64,000 nt of DNA from Pontivivens marinum (GTDB lineage: Bacteria; Pseudomonadota; Alphaproteobacteria; Rhodobacterales; Rhodobacteraceae), in the NCBI RefSeq assembly GCF_900231835.1, contig NZ_OCTN01000004.1, positions 228,925 to 292,924 on the forward strand, in the 5' to 3' direction. Below the pieces are notes generated by a model that made no database searches, was not told the origin of the DNA, and saw only the letters and a list, made by a program, of their open reading frames with translations. Numbering within the stretch: the stretch's first letter is position 1; every line of letters begins with the position of its first letter. The translations under genes and the position numbers were made by a program. This document shows positions 36,248-46,054 of this stretch, piece after piece.

Positions 36248-37506
36248 GTGACGCCCCTGTATTCTCAAATTTCGGTTGCAGATTAAATGCTTACGAAACC
36301 GAAGCGATGAAGGAACTGGCCGCATCGGCCGGTTTGCGTGATGCGGTTGTGGTCAATACCTGCGCCGTTACTGCCGAGGCCGTGCGCAAATCGCAGCAGG
36401 CGATCCGGCGGCTGAAGCGGGATAATCCAAACGCGCAGGTTATCGTGACCGGTTGCGCTGCGCAGACGGAGCCTGAGACATTTGCCGGCATGGATGAGGT
36501 CGCCCGCGTGGTTGGCAACCTTGAGAAAATGCAAGCCGATACGTGGACGGATATCGCGCAGGGTCCTGACTTCATTGGAAAAACGGAGCGGGTCATCGTT
36601 GATGACATCATGTCCGCAACGGAAACGGCTGGCCATCTGATTGATGGGTTCGGCACACGCTCACGCGCCTATGTTCAGGTGCAAAACGGGTGTGATCATC
36701 GGTGTACCTTCTGCATCATTCCGTTCGGGCGCGGTAATTCACGCTCCGTCCCTGCCGGTGTAGTTGTTGAGCAAATTCAACGGCTTGTTGATAAGGGATA
36801 TAACGAGGTTGTTTTGACCGGCGTTGATATGACCAGCTGGGGCGCTGATCTGCCCGGTACGCCGCAATTGGGTAATCTGGTGCAGCGTATCCTGAAATTA
36901 TGCCCTGATCTCAACCGCTTACGGATTAGCTCCATCGATTCGATCGAGGCGGATCCTGCGCTGATTGAGGCGATCGCAAGCGAGCATCGATTGATGCCGC
37001 ATCTGCATCTAAGCCTGCAAGCGGGCGATAATATGATCCTTAAGCGTATGAAAAGACGCCATAATCGGGATCAGGCGATTGAATTTTGCACTGATATGCG
37101 TAAGGCACGCCCTGATATCGTTTATGGTGCTGATATCATTGCCGGTTTCCCGACGGAAACGGAGGAGATGTTCCTGAACTCGATGAAGCTGGTTGAGGAA
37201 TGTGGGCTGACATGGCTGCACGTCTTTCCCTATTCACCGCGTCAGGGAACACCGGCAGCGCGAATGCCACAGCTGGAGAAAATCGTTATAAAAGAACGCG
37301 CTGCGCGGTTGCGGGTGATCGGGGATCAGGTGGTGGATCGCCATTTGCAGGCCCAGATCGGTCGCCAGCATCGGGTGCTGACCGAGGCACCGGATATGGG
37401 GCGGACCGAAGCCTTTACCGAGGTTCGCTTCGCCACGCCGCAGCCGGTGGGTGAGATTGTGGATGTCACGATTACAGGCGTTGAGGGTCGGCAGCTAACG
37501 GCCTGA
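36244..37506 (+). CDS. mtaB: tRNA t6A37 methylthiotransferase MtaB
   Basis: The 420-residue radical SAM enzyme adds a methylthio group to t6A37 of tRNAs reading ANN codons. An N-terminal MTTase domain has [11 protein letters not shown] and N-T-C-A-V-T with a third Cys in T-G-C-A-A-Q, binding one 4Fe-4S cluster. The radical SAM motif C-D-H-R-C-T-F-C lies near residue 147. A C-terminal TRAM-like RNA-binding region follows. It is translationally coupled to dapF. Confidence 0.95.
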   Translation: MSDAPVFSNFGCRLNAYETEAMKELAASAGLRDAVVVNTCAVTAEAVRKSQQAIRRLKRDNPNAQVIVTGCAAQTEPETFAGMDEVARVVGNLEKMQADTWTDIAQGPDFIGKTERVIVDDIMSATETAGHLIDGFGTRSRAYVQVQNGCDHRCTFCIIPFGRGNSRSVPAGVVVEQIQRLVDKGYNEVVLTGVDMTSWGADLPGTPQLGNLVQRILKLCPDLNRLRISSIDSIEADPALIEAIASEHRLMPHLHLSLQAGDNMILKRMKRRHNRDQAIEFCTDMRKARPDIVYGADIIAGFPTETEEMFLNSMKLVEECGLTWLHVFPYSPRQGTPAARMPQLEKIVIKERAARLRVIGDQVVDRHLQAQIGRQHRVLTEAPDMGRTEAFTEVRFATPQPVGEIVDVTITGVEGRQLTA

Positions 37507-37574
37507 TTTGAGGGGCTGCGCTGTGGCTGCTTTGCGGCTGCTATATGGCTGCGCAGTAAAACGCTCGGGAATAC

Positions 37575-37602
37575 CGGTCCGGCAGGGGGGCCCGCCGGAC
37601 CG
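37575..37602. other. Hairpin between convergent genes
   Basis: Perfect 9-bp stem CGGTCCGGC (37575-37583) and GCCGGACCG (37594-37602), between the ends of mtaB and the molybdenum hydroxylase gene. No T-tract follows on either strand, so it is a candidate terminator of weak form. Confidence 0.45.
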
Positions 37603-37607
37603 ACCGC

Positions 37608-39899
37608 TTAAACCTGTTGGAACGAAACCTCGCGGGTGAACGGCATGTGCCGCAGCCGCTGACCTGTTGCGTCGAATATCGCGGCGGCTAGGGCAGGGGC
37701 CGCAGGGGGTGTGCCGATTTCGCCTGCACCGCCCATGGTTTCGGCGTTTTGCAGAATCTCGATCTCGAACTGCGGGGCCTGACCCATTGTCATCATCGGG
37801 TAGTCCCAGAAGTTTTCCTGTACGACGCGTCCATCCTCGAAATTGATCTGCTGGCCCATCGCCTGACTAAAGCCGAAAATCGCGCCGGACATGAGCTGAT
37901 CGCGGAAATTGCGCGGGTCCAGTACGGTGCCCGGATCGGCAGCGATCCAGACCTTTTCGATGTGAATGTCGTCTGTCGTGTCCACCTCGACCACCATTGC
38001 GACCCAGCTACCAAAGCTGAGGACGTGGGCGATGCCGCGTCCCTTGCCCGTGGGACGCGGAGCCGCATAGTTCGACATCTGCGCGACCTTTTCCAAGCAG
38101 GCGCGTGCGGGGGCGAGGCGTTCATCATTGCCCATCATGGCCAAGCGGAATGTCAGCGGGTCTAGACCCGATGCTGCGGCCATTTCGTCCATGAACCCCT
38201 CATGGAAAAAGCCGTTATAGCTGTTACCGACAGAGCGCCAAAATCCAACGGGAATCGCCAGATCGGCCAGATGGGCGGAAACACGATGATTCTCGACCAT
38301 GACGGGCTGATTATAGGCACCGTCGGTGATGGATTTATCCGGTCCGCCCATGGGCAGGTCAGGATAGGTGCGCCCGACGACGCTGGCCATGATCGAGGGG
38401 GATGCGATTTTCATCTCAACCGTAGTTGCGGGACCATTTGCGGGAACCACAGCGCGGAACCGGCCAAGGGCGGCAGGGCGGTAAACGTCGTGTTGGGTGT
38501 CCTCCTCGCGCGTCCATGTCACCTTGATCGGGCGACCTGCTGTGTGCATGGCCAATGCGGTTGCGTAGAGGGGGAAATCGACCTCTCCACGCCGCCCAAA
38601 ACCACCGCCCAGCATGACAGTGTTGACGGTGGTGTTTTCCTTCTCAACCCCGGCAAAGGCAGCGCAGCGCGATTGAACGATACCGGGGGCCTGTGTTCCG
38701 GCCCAAATAGTAAGGTGGCCATCGGCCAGTTGCGCGGTGGCGTTCATCGGCTCCATCGTCGCATGGGCGAGGTAGGGAACGGAGTATTCCGCCTCAACCA
38801 AGGTGCCTTGCGGATCGGCGAGGCCTGCATCAATGTCGCCCTTATCCATCAGCGCATGATTTGCCTCGCCCTGAATCGCTGCCGTTAATGCGCCGGTAAT
38901 CGCATTATCATTGGCGGGATAGGTGGCCGGGCCCCATTCGGCGTTCAATGCGCGCGCGCCCTCGAACGCGGCCCAGGTATTGTCAGCGATGATGCCATAG
39001 CCGTTGCCGGTTTGGGTGTTCACCTCAACCACATCAATCACGCCGCGCACATTGCGGGCCGCGTCGATATCTGCGCTCAGCGGCTGCGCGCCGAAGCGGG
39101 GGCTGATCGCGACGGTGCCATACAGCATGTCGGGCAGTTCCACATCGATGCCGTAGATCGGGGCACCGGTGACTTTCTCGGCTATTTCCGCGCGGGGCTG
39201 TGATCTGCCGAGGATTTTCCAGTCGGAGCGGGGGCGCAATTCAGGCTCGCCCACTTCAGCCGTGGCGGCGTCCATTGCCAGCTCGCCATAGGTTAGGGAC
39301 TGGTCGGAAACAGGGTTCGTCACAGTGCCATTGGCGGTTTGCAAGGTGTCTGCGTTTACACCCCACCGTGCAGCGGCGGCGGATTTGAGGGCGGCGCGGG
39401 CTGTGGCGCCGGCCTCTCGCATTTTGTTGAAGCCGTCAATGGTCGAGGAGGAGCCGCCGGTTGCCTGTAGGCCTAGGATTTTGCCCATGCTGCCCATCAG
39501 GCCGCGCTGTGCCTCGGCCGCGAAACTACGATCAAAGTGGGGGGGAAATGCGCCTTCCTCAAGCATGGCGGAGTTGTAATAGGCGGCGGCGGGTGGGCCA
39601 TGCGCAATCGTCAGGTCGGATGGGGCGACGTCCAGCTCCTCAGCCACCATCGCGGCGAGGGTAGTTTGGATGCCCTGACCCATTTCCGCGCGCGGGGTGA
39701 TGACGGTGATCGTGCCGTCCTGCGAAATCTTGATGTACGGGTTAAAGACGGATTCGCCCTGATCGGCCACCAGCGGATTTTCGGGATCGCGGCGCACGGC
39801 CCAAACGCCGAATGCAACGCCGCCAACGGCTGCCGCCCCTAGGCCGAGGAAGGTTCGGCGGACGATTTTACCGACAATGGATCGTTTCTTGCGTGCCAT
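37608..39899 (-). CDS. Molybdenum hydroxylase large subunit (IorB-type aldehyde/isoquinoline oxidoreductase)
   Basis: The 763-residue protein matches the molybdopterin-binding subunit of the xanthine oxidase family, IorB-like group, in which one chain carries the Mo cofactor. A twin-arginine-like signal V-R-R-T-F-L-G-L-G-A-A-A-V near residue 13 suggests export. Motifs include E-M-G-Q-G-I-Q-T-T near residue 70, G-G-G-F-G-R-R-G-E near residue 435 and a late G-E-I-G-T-P-P-A-A-P-A-L with the catalytic Glu. It is 1 bp from the small-subunit gene. Known relatives hydroxylate N-heterocycles or oxidise aldehydes; the substrate is not readable. Confidence 0.9.
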   Translation of the reverse strand: MARKKRSIVGKIVRRTFLGLGAAAVGGVAFGVWAVRRDPENPLVADQGESVFNPYIKISQDGTITVITPRAEMGQGIQTTLAAMVAEELDVAPSDLTIAHGPPAAAYYNSAMLEEGAFPPHFDRSFAAEAQRGLMGSMGKILGLQATGGSSSTIDGFNKMREAGATARAALKSAAAARWGVNADTLQTANGTVTNPVSDQSLTYGELAMDAATAEVGEPELRPRSDWKILGRSQPRAEIAEKVTGAPIYGIDVELPDMLYGTVAISPRFGAQPLSADIDAARNVRGVIDVVEVNTQTGNGYGIIADNTWAAFEGARALNAEWGPATYPANDNAITGALTAAIQGEANHALMDKGDIDAGLADPQGTLVEAEYSVPYLAHATMEPMNATAQLADGHLTIWAGTQAPGIVQSRCAAFAGVEKENTTVNTVMLGGGFGRRGEVDFPLYATALAMHTAGRPIKVTWTREEDTQHDVYRPAALGRFRAVVPANGPATTVEMKIASPSIMASVVGRTYPDLPMGGPDKSITDGAYNQPVMVENHRVSAHLADLAIPVGFWRSVGNSYNGFFHEGFMDEMAAASGLDPLTFRLAMMGNDERLAPARACLEKVAQMSNYAAPRPTGKGRGIAHVLSFGSWVAMVVEVDTTDDIHIEKVWIAADPGTVLDPRNFRDQLMSGAIFGFSQAMGQQINFEDGRVVQENFWDYPMMTMGQAPQFEIEILQNAETMGGAGEIGTPPAAPALAAAIFDATGQRLRHMPFTREVSFQQV

Positions 39900-39900
39900 A

Positions 39901-40350
39901 TCAGGACTCCATTCCGGCAGCGGTTTTGATCGCGGCCTTGATCCGGGGATAGGTGCCGCAGCGGCACAGATTGGTCATGGCGAAGTCGATATCCTGATCG
40001 GTGGGCTGCGGCGTTTCCTCAAGCAACGCTACAGCGGCGAGGATCTGGCCCGACTGGCAATAGCCGCATTGGGGCACGTTATGTTCGATCCATGCGCGTT
40101 GTACGCGGTGCAGGGTGCCGTCCAGCGCGATGCCCTCAATCGTAGTGATCTCACCAGCGGCATCCGCAACGGGCAGGGAGCAGGAGCGCACCGGCATGCC
40201 GTCGAGCAAAACGGTACAGGCGCCACAGGCCGCAACACCGCAGCCGAATTTCGGTCCCTTGATGTTGAGCAGGTCGCGCAGTGCCCATAGCAGGGGCATT
40301 TCGGGATCGGCGTCGATCTGATGGTTTTGACCGTTGACGTTTAGCTGCAT
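39901..40350 (-). CDS. 2Fe-2S small subunit of a molybdenum hydroxylase (IorA-type)
   Basis: The 149-residue protein has the two-cluster layout of xanthine oxidase family small subunits. An N-terminal ferredoxin domain has [14 protein letters not shown], and a C-terminal helical domain has C-G-Y-C-Q-S-G-Q and N-L-C-R-C-G-T-Y. It passes electrons from the Mo site to an unknown acceptor. It is the first gene of the pair, and a TetR gene diverges from it 123 bp away. Confidence 0.95.
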   Translation of the reverse strand: MQLNVNGQNHQIDADPEMPLLWALRDLLNIKGPKFGCGVAACGACTVLLDGMPVRSCSLPVADAAGEITTIEGIALDGTLHRVQRAWIEHNVPQCGYCQSGQILAAVALLEETPQPTDQDIDFAMTNLCRCGTYPRIKAAIKTAAGMES

Positions 40351-40473
40351 ACCGTGGCTCTCCTAACCCTGTCGGATGGGTGATATTTGGTATACGTGTG
40401 TGTTATGTCAATAAGAGAACCGTGGTCCGCTATGTGACTTGTCGTCAAGCATATCGTTTATTAAGTAGAGTAT

Positions 40474-41142
40474 ATGAATCAGAGTTTCCAACGCGCCCGC
40501 TCACCTGAGCACAAAGAATTACGTCGTCGAATGATCCTCGACGCGGCTGCACGTGTGCTGGATCGTGATGGCTTTAACGAGACCTCGCTGAACTCCATCG
40601 CGCAGGAGGCAGGGGTCGTGAAATCCGGCCTGTATCGTTATTTTGAAAGCCGTGAGGAAATCCTGATTGAGCTGATGCTCTCGGACATGCAGGACATGTG
40701 TGATGCCTTTGCACAGGATGTGACGGAGCAGTTGGATGTGGATCGTCTGGCGCAGATCACAGCCGACTGCTTTGTCGATCGGCCGCGGTTATGCCTGTTG
40801 ATCAGCCGCATGGCCTCGACGCTGGAATATAACATCACATGTGAGACGATCCGCGGGTTCAAGCGTAAGATGAACGAGTGCACCGACAGCGTTGCCGCCA
40901 GCATGAACCGCGCAATCCCGCATTGGTCGCTTGATGACTGTCATAACGCGCTGCGGATGCAATATGTGCTGGTTTCGGGCCTGTTTCCGATGACCTGTCC
41001 GCCTGCCCATGTAAAGCGGGTGTTGGATGAGCCTGAATTTTGCAGCATGTCGCAGGAATTCGAACCGGCGGTCCGCTATGCAACGCAGGCCATGTTCCGT
41101 GGTGTTGATTCCATCGCAATGCAGCGGCATTCCGGCGTTTAA
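40474..41142 (+). CDS. TetR-family transcriptional regulator
   Basis: The 222-residue protein has an N-terminal helix-turn-helix at about residues 13-60 (N-S-I-A-Q-E-A-G-V-V-K-S-G-L-Y-R-Y-F-E-S-R-E-E) and a ligand-binding C-terminal domain. It diverges from the molybdenum hydroxylase operon over 123 bp, so it is the obvious candidate repressor of that operon and probably of itself. The C-terminal domain does not point to a ligand. Confidence 0.93.
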   Translation: MNQSFQRARSPEHKELRRRMILDAAARVLDRDGFNETSLNSIAQEAGVVKSGLYRYFESREEILIELMLSDMQDMCDAFAQDVTEQLDVDRLAQITADCFVDRPRLCLLISRMASTLEYNITCETIRGFKRKMNECTDSVAASMNRAIPHWSLDDCHNALRMQYVLVSGLFPMTCPPAHVKRVLDEPEFCSMSQEFEPAVRYATQAMFRGVDSIAMQRHSGV

Positions 41143-41229
41143 CGGCGCATAGACTGCGTATCGGTCACAATCGCGTTCTTGATCCGGTTGCCACGTTCCG
41201 TCAGCACGAAGGTGCAAGGAGGAGCGGTC

Positions 41230-41847
41230 ATGCATCCAAATCCCACATTCAGAAAATCAGGCAGGGCGCAAAACCTGCATTTCGCGCGGACCCGTGGTTT
41301 CGGCACGCTAAGCGTCGCGGTCGCGGGTGAGGTTGTGTCGGCTCATGTGCCGTTTGTGGTGGATGATGCGGGGGCGGTGGTTGGGTTGCACCTTGCCCGA
41401 TCGAACCCGATTTTGCGTCACCCCGGTCGTGCGGTTTTGATGGTGACGGGTGCGGATGGATATATCTCTCCGGATTGGTACGGCGCGCCGGAACAGGTGC
41501 CGACATGGAACTATATCGCGGTGCATTTGCGCGGTGAGTTGAGCGTGCTGGACCCATCGGAACTGCGCCCGCATTTGCGGCAATTATCGGCGCGGTTCGA
41601 GCGGGGCTTGGACAAACCGGAATGGACACTGGACAAGATGAGTGAGGTGTCCATCCTGCGCATGGAACGCATGATTGTTCCCGTGCGTCTGATTATTGAT
41701 GATGTTCAAGGAACGTGGAAGCTGAGCCAGAACAAGGGTGAGGCCCAACGGCTGCGCGCGGCGGATGCTGTGCAATCAGGCCATGGGCAGGAATTGCACG
41801 CATTGGCCGATGCGATGCGTAACCCGCCGGAAAACCAAGGGGAATGA
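41230..41847 (+). CDS. PaiB-type FMN-binding protein
   Basis: The product is 205 residues from the ATG at 41230, with AAGGAGGAG just upstream. It begins M-H-P-N-P-T-F-R, typical of PaiB, and has P-F-V-V-D-D-A-G-A-V-V-G-L-H-L-A-R-S-N-P and a Y-I-S-P-D-W-Y segment with V-P-T-W-N-Y. The family name is FMN-binding negative transcriptional regulator from Bacillus PaiB, but many members may be flavin enzymes with a split-barrel fold. It is followed after 4 bp by a GST gene, which suggests coupling. Confidence 0.88.
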   Translation: MHPNPTFRKSGRAQNLHFARTRGFGTLSVAVAGEVVSAHVPFVVDDAGAVVGLHLARSNPILRHPGRAVLMVTGADGYISPDWYGAPEQVPTWNYIAVHLRGELSVLDPSELRPHLRQLSARFERGLDKPEWTLDKMSEVSILRMERMIVPVRLIIDDVQGTWKLSQNKGEAQRLRAADAVQSGHGQELHALADAMRNPPENQGE

Positions 41848-41851
41848 GATT

Positions 41852-42460
41852 ATGAAACTGTATGACAGCAAGACTTCGCCCTATTGCCGCAAGGTGATGA
41901 TCCTCGCATTCGAGGCGGGCAAGGCCGATCAGCTGGACCTCGATTACGTTTCGGGTAGCGCGGTTGCGCCCAATACGATGCCGATTGCGGTAAACCCGTT
42001 GGGTAAGATCCCGTGCCTGGTCCGGCCCGAGGGGCCTGCACTGTACGATAGCCGCGTGATCTGCGCCTATCTGGATGATTTGTGGGGCATGGGCCTGTAC
42101 CCGACCGGCGGGCGTCGTTGGGACACGCTGGCATTGGAGGCGACAGCGGACGGTATGTTGGATGCCGGATTGCTGTGGGTGTATGAGAGCCGCTTGCGCG
42201 ACGAAAACATGCGACATCAGGGCTGGCTGGACGGCCAGCAGGCCAAAATCGCCCGCGGTCTGGACGCGCTAGAGGATCGCTGGATGGCGCATCTGCACGG
42301 TCCGCTGGATATGGGCCAGATCGCGGTTGGCGCGATGCTGGGGTATCTGGATTTCCGTCAGCAAGTTGGTGAGTGGCGCGACGGCCATCCATCGCTGGCG
42401 GCGTGGTACAGTCGCTTCGCGGAACGGCCCGCAATGCAGAAAACGGTTCCTGTCGAGTAA
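41852..42460 (+). CDS. Glutathione S-transferase family protein
   Basis: The 202-residue protein has the N-terminal thioredoxin-like domain starting M-K-L-Y-D-S-K-T-S-P-Y-C-R-K-V, with Ser/Cys residues in the glutathione site, and the D-S-R-V-I-C-A-Y-L motif that binds the gamma-glutamyl group. The C-terminal helical domain follows from about residue 90. The ATG at 41852 is the natural start; the longer frame overlaps the PaiB-like gene. The reaction and substrate are unknown. Confidence 0.93.
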   Translation: MKLYDSKTSPYCRKVMILAFEAGKADQLDLDYVSGSAVAPNTMPIAVNPLGKIPCLVRPEGPALYDSRVICAYLDDLWGMGLYPTGGRRWDTLALEATADGMLDAGLLWVYESRLRDENMRHQGWLDGQQAKIARGLDALEDRWMAHLHGPLDMGQIAVGAMLGYLDFRQQVGEWRDGHPSLAAWYSRFAERPAMQKTVPVE

Positions 42461-42575
42461 CAGCTGTTTCCGATTGGAACGCCCGCGTGGCGTAAAAGCA
42501 TGCGCGGGCGTCGGGAACCACGTTTCGTTTCGAGGTGGGGATCGGCTAGAATTGCCAAAAGGCCGGAGGAAACCC

Positions 42576-45335
42576 ATGACTGATCGCATCACCTTTACGC
42601 TAGACGGACAGACCGTCACCGCCGCTGCTGGTGAGACGATTTGGGAGGTGGCGAATGGGCGTGGCCTGAAAATCCCGCATTTATGCCATCGCCCGGAACC
42701 CGGCTATCGCCCCGACGGAAATTGCCGTGCGTGCATGGTGGAAATCGGCGGTGAGCGTGTTCTGGCCGCGTCGTGTATCCGTGAGCCGGTTGAGGGGATG
42801 GAGGTTAACACCGCCTCGGACCGTGCAGTAAATGCGCGGCGCGGTGTGATTGAGCTGCTGATGGCGGATCAACCGGAGCGTCCGGTCGCCCATGACAAGT
42901 CCTCGCATTTCTGGGCCATGGCCGATGCACAGGGCGTTAGTGAGAGCCGCTACCCAACCATCGAGGTTGACCGTGTGCCCTTGCTGGATGACAGCCACGT
43001 TGCGATGCGGGTCAATCTGGATGCGTGCATTCAGTGTAACCTGTGCGTTCGGGCCTGCCGTGAGGTTCAGGTCAACGATGTGATCGGCATGGCTGGGCGT
43101 GGCCATGATTCAGAGATTGTATTCGATTTCAACGACCCCATGGGCGACAGCACCTGCGTTGCTTGCGGAGAATGCGTTCAGGCATGCCCGACCGGTGCGC
43201 TGATGCCATCCACCGCGATGGATGCGCAGCAGGTTGGCGACAGCGCGGATTTTGACCGCGAGGTGCAATCCGTTTGCCCCTATTGCGGCGTTGGCTGCCA
43301 GTTGTCGTTCAAGATCAAGGGGGAGAAGATCGTCTCCGTCGATGGGGCGGGGGGGCCTGCAAATGAAAACCGGTTGTGCGTTAAGGGGCGGTTCGGCTTC
43401 GATTATATCTCGCACGATCACCGTCTAAAAACCCCGCTGATCCGGCGTGAGGGGATGCCCAAGGGGCTGAATGTCGATCCGGCAAATCCGCTGGAAACCT
43501 TCCGCGAGGCAACGTGGGAGGAGGCACTGGATTTCGCCGCAAACGGAATGAAGGGGCGCGGGCGGCAGATTGCGGGCTTTGGTTCGGCGAAGTGCTCGAA
43601 TGAGGAAGCGTATCTGTTTCAAAAGCTGATCCGGCAGGGGTTCGGCCACAATAATGTCGATCACTGCACGCGGTTATGTCATGCGTCATCCGTTACCGCC
43701 TTGATCGAGAATGTCGGCTCGGGCGCTGTTACCGCCACCTTTAACGAGATTGAAAACGCGGATGTCGCCATAGTTATCGGCGCAAATCCCGTGGAAAATC
43801 ATCCTGTTGCGGCCACATACTTCAAGCAGTTCGCAAAGCGTGGTGGCAAGCTGATCGTGATGGACCCGCGTGGTCATGCCCTGAAACGGCACGCGGCGCA
43901 TATGCTGCAATTCCGGCCGGGGGCTGATGTCTCCATGCTGAACGCGATCATGCATGTGATCGTTGAGGAGGGGCTGGCCGACCGGCAATATATCGAGGGC
44001 ATGACCGAAAACTGGCCCGCCATGGTTGAGCATCTGAAGGGGTTCGCGCCGGAAAAAATGGCGGAGATGTGCGGCATCGATGCGGAAACCCTGCGCGCAA
44101 TTGCGCGTGATTTTGCGGGGGCCAAGGCGGGCATGATCTTCTGGGGAATGGGCGTCAGTCAGCACATTCACGGGACGGATAATTCGCGGTGCTTGATTTC
44201 GCTCGCGCTGATGTGTGGGCATATCGGGCGGCCCGGAACGGGGCTGCATCCGCTGCGGGGGCAGAACAATGTGCAGGGGGCGTCGGATGCCGGATTGGTT
44301 CCGATGTTCCTGCCTGATTATCAGGATGTGATGGATGACGGGGTGCGTTCAGCCTTTACCGATGTGTGGAAATCACCGGATTTCAGCGCGGAAAAGGGTC
44401 TGACCGTTACGGAAATTCTGGACGGAGTTCATGCTGGCGATATTCAGGGCATGTATATTCTGGGTGAAAATCCGGCCATGTCCGACCCTGATGTTGAACA
44501 TGCGCGACAAGCTTTGGCCAAGCTGGATCATCTGGTTGTGCAGGATATCTTCCTAACGGAAACCGCCAATTTCGCTGATGTGATCCTGCCTGCCAGCGCG
44601 TGGGCGGAGAAGACCGGAACCGTCACCAACACCAATCGTCAGGTCCAAATGGGGCGGCCCGCAGTGGCGTCACCGGGTCAGGCGCGTGAGGATTGGTGGA
44701 TCACGACCGAACTGGCGCGGCGCATGGGTTTGGGCTGGGATTACACGCATCCGTCGCAGGTCTTTGCCGAGATGAAGGAGAATATGCGCAGCCTCGATAA
44801 TATCACGTGGGATCGGTTGGAACGTGAAAATGCGGTGACCTACCCCGTGCATGGTCCTGATCAGGCGGGTGAGGCTGTGGTGTTCGGTGATGGATTTCCG
44901 CGCGCTGAGGGGCGGGCGAAGTTCACCCCCGCCGCTGTCATTGCGCCGAATGAGGTGCCAGATGCCGAATATCCAATGATCCTGACGACGGGTCGTCAGT
45001 TGGAGCATTGGCATACAGGGTCGATGACGCGGCGCACGACGGTGTTGGATCAGGTGGAGCCGGAGGCGAATTGCTCACTGCATCCGTCCACTTTGCGCAA
45101 GCTGGGAACCGTTGCTGGCGGTATGGTGCGCCTGACCACGCGCCGTGGATCGGTGGAACTGATGGCCCGTGCGGATCGGGCTGTTGCGCCGGATATGGTG
45201 TTTTTGCCCTTTGCCTTTGTAGAGGCGGCGGCGAATGTTCTGACTAATCCGGCGTTGGACCCCTATGGCAAAATCCCCGAATTCAAGTTTTCGGCCTGTA
45301 AGGTTGAGGCGGTTGAGGTGGTCGCGGCGGAGTAA
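42576..45335 (+). CDS. Formate dehydrogenase alpha subunit (FdsA-like)
   Basis: The 919-residue molybdenum enzyme begins at the ATG at 42576 (CGGAGGA upstream). It has a 2Fe-2S ferredoxin-like domain with Cys37, 50, 53 and 67, then a 4Fe-4S segment with C-I-Q-C-N-L-C-V-R-A-C and C-V-A-C-G-E-C-V-Q-A-C. The molybdopterin domain starts with C-P-Y-C-G-V-G-C. The active-site residue lies in H-C-T-R-L-C-H-A-S-S and is Cys, not selenocysteine. The layout matches the alpha subunit of NAD-dependent Fds-type enzymes, but no fdsB, fdsG, fdsC or fdsD gene is adjacent. The partner for electron transfer is unknown. Confidence 0.93.
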   Translation: MTDRITFTLDGQTVTAAAGETIWEVANGRGLKIPHLCHRPEPGYRPDGNCRACMVEIGGERVLAASCIREPVEGMEVNTASDRAVNARRGVIELLMADQPERPVAHDKSSHFWAMADAQGVSESRYPTIEVDRVPLLDDSHVAMRVNLDACIQCNLCVRACREVQVNDVIGMAGRGHDSEIVFDFNDPMGDSTCVACGECVQACPTGALMPSTAMDAQQVGDSADFDREVQSVCPYCGVGCQLSFKIKGEKIVSVDGAGGPANENRLCVKGRFGFDYISHDHRLKTPLIRREGMPKGLNVDPANPLETFREATWEEALDFAANGMKGRGRQIAGFGSAKCSNEEAYLFQKLIRQGFGHNNVDHCTRLCHASSVTALIENVGSGAVTATFNEIENADVAIVIGANPVENHPVAATYFKQFAKRGGKLIVMDPRGHALKRHAAHMLQFRPGADVSMLNAIMHVIVEEGLADRQYIEGMTENWPAMVEHLKGFAPEKMAEMCGIDAETLRAIARDFAGAKAGMIFWGMGVSQHIHGTDNSRCLISLALMCGHIGRPGTGLHPLRGQNNVQGASDAGLVPMFLPDYQDVMDDGVRSAFTDVWKSPDFSAEKGLTVTEILDGVHAGDIQGMYILGENPAMSDPDVEHARQALAKLDHLVVQDIFLTETANFADVILPASAWAEKTGTVTNTNRQVQMGRPAVASPGQAREDWWITTELARRMGLGWDYTHPSQVFAEMKENMRSLDNITWDRLERENAVTYPVHGPDQAGEAVVFGDGFPRAEGRAKFTPAAVIAPNEVPDAEYPMILTTGRQLEHWHTGSMTRRTTVLDQVEPEANCSLHPSTLRKLGTVAGGMVRLTTRRGSVELMARADRAVAPDMVFLPFAFVEAAANVLTNPALDPYGKIPEFKFSACKVEAVEVVAAE

Positions 45336-46007
45336 TTAATCCTGCATCACGCCGACGCTCATTTCCCGTTTGCGCCCGTAACCACCTATTTTACGGACGG
45401 TGAAACCACCTGATTTCAATGCGCGGCGCACGGCGCCCGCGCTGGTATAGGTTGCAAATGTTCCGTTTGGGGCAGTGTGGGCGCAGACCTGCGCCATCAA
45501 TTCATCCGACCATAGTTCAGGGTTTCGGGCCGGTGCGAAACCGTCAAGGAACCATGCATCCGCACGTTCCTGCCATTGCGGCAAGGTGGTTAACGCCTGA
45601 CCGATAATCAGGTTTAGCGTCACGGGGCCGACCTGTATCTGGCCACCATCGGGCGTATAATTTGCCAGCAGGGCGTCGCGCATCGGGCCGAGGATCTCCT
45701 GCCATCGCTGGGTCGCGCGGGCCAGATCAGCATAGGGTAGGGGATATGCCTCGAACGAGGTCATCTGGATCGGGCAGGGCGTGGCGGCTGCCAGCGCCAT
45801 CAGGTTTAGGCCGGTGCCAAAGCCCAGCTCGGCCACGTGGAAACCGTCATACAAACGGTCGGGCAGGTTATTTCCAGCCAGAAAAGTATGCTGCGTTTCC
45901 TCCAGCCCGTTTTGCACCGAGAAATACGGATCGTCAAAGCGGGTGGAGAACGGCACATCGCCGTCGCGCCACGATAAGTTATCGGGTTTGGGGTCGTATT
46001 CCGTCAT
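45336..46007 (-). CDS. mnmD: tRNA mnm5s2U34 methyltransferase (MnmD)
   Basis: The 223-residue protein is the methyltransferase half of bifunctional MnmC. It has the SAM-binding motif E-L-G-F-G-T-G-L-N-L-M-A-L and W-F-L-D-G-F-A-P-A-R-N-P-E-L-W, the family hallmark. The reaction methylates nm5s2U34 to mnm5s2U34 in tRNAs for Lys, Glu and Gln. The start M-T-E-Y-D-P-K-P-D at 46007 gives the conserved N-terminus. The FAD oxidase that normally comes fused is encoded divergently 47 bp away (46055). Confidence 0.93.
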   Translation of the reverse strand: MTEYDPKPDNLSWRDGDVPFSTRFDDPYFSVQNGLEETQHTFLAGNNLPDRLYDGFHVAELGFGTGLNLMALAAATPCPIQMTSFEAYPLPYADLARATQRWQEILGPMRDALLANYTPDGGQIQVGPVTLNLIIGQALTTLPQWQERADAWFLDGFAPARNPELWSDELMAQVCAHTAPNGTFATYTSAGAVRRALKSGGFTVRKIGGYGRKREMSVGVMQD

Positions 46008-46054
46008 GGTCCGGCCTAGCGTGCAGTGAAACTCACAAACAGGTGGCATGACGA

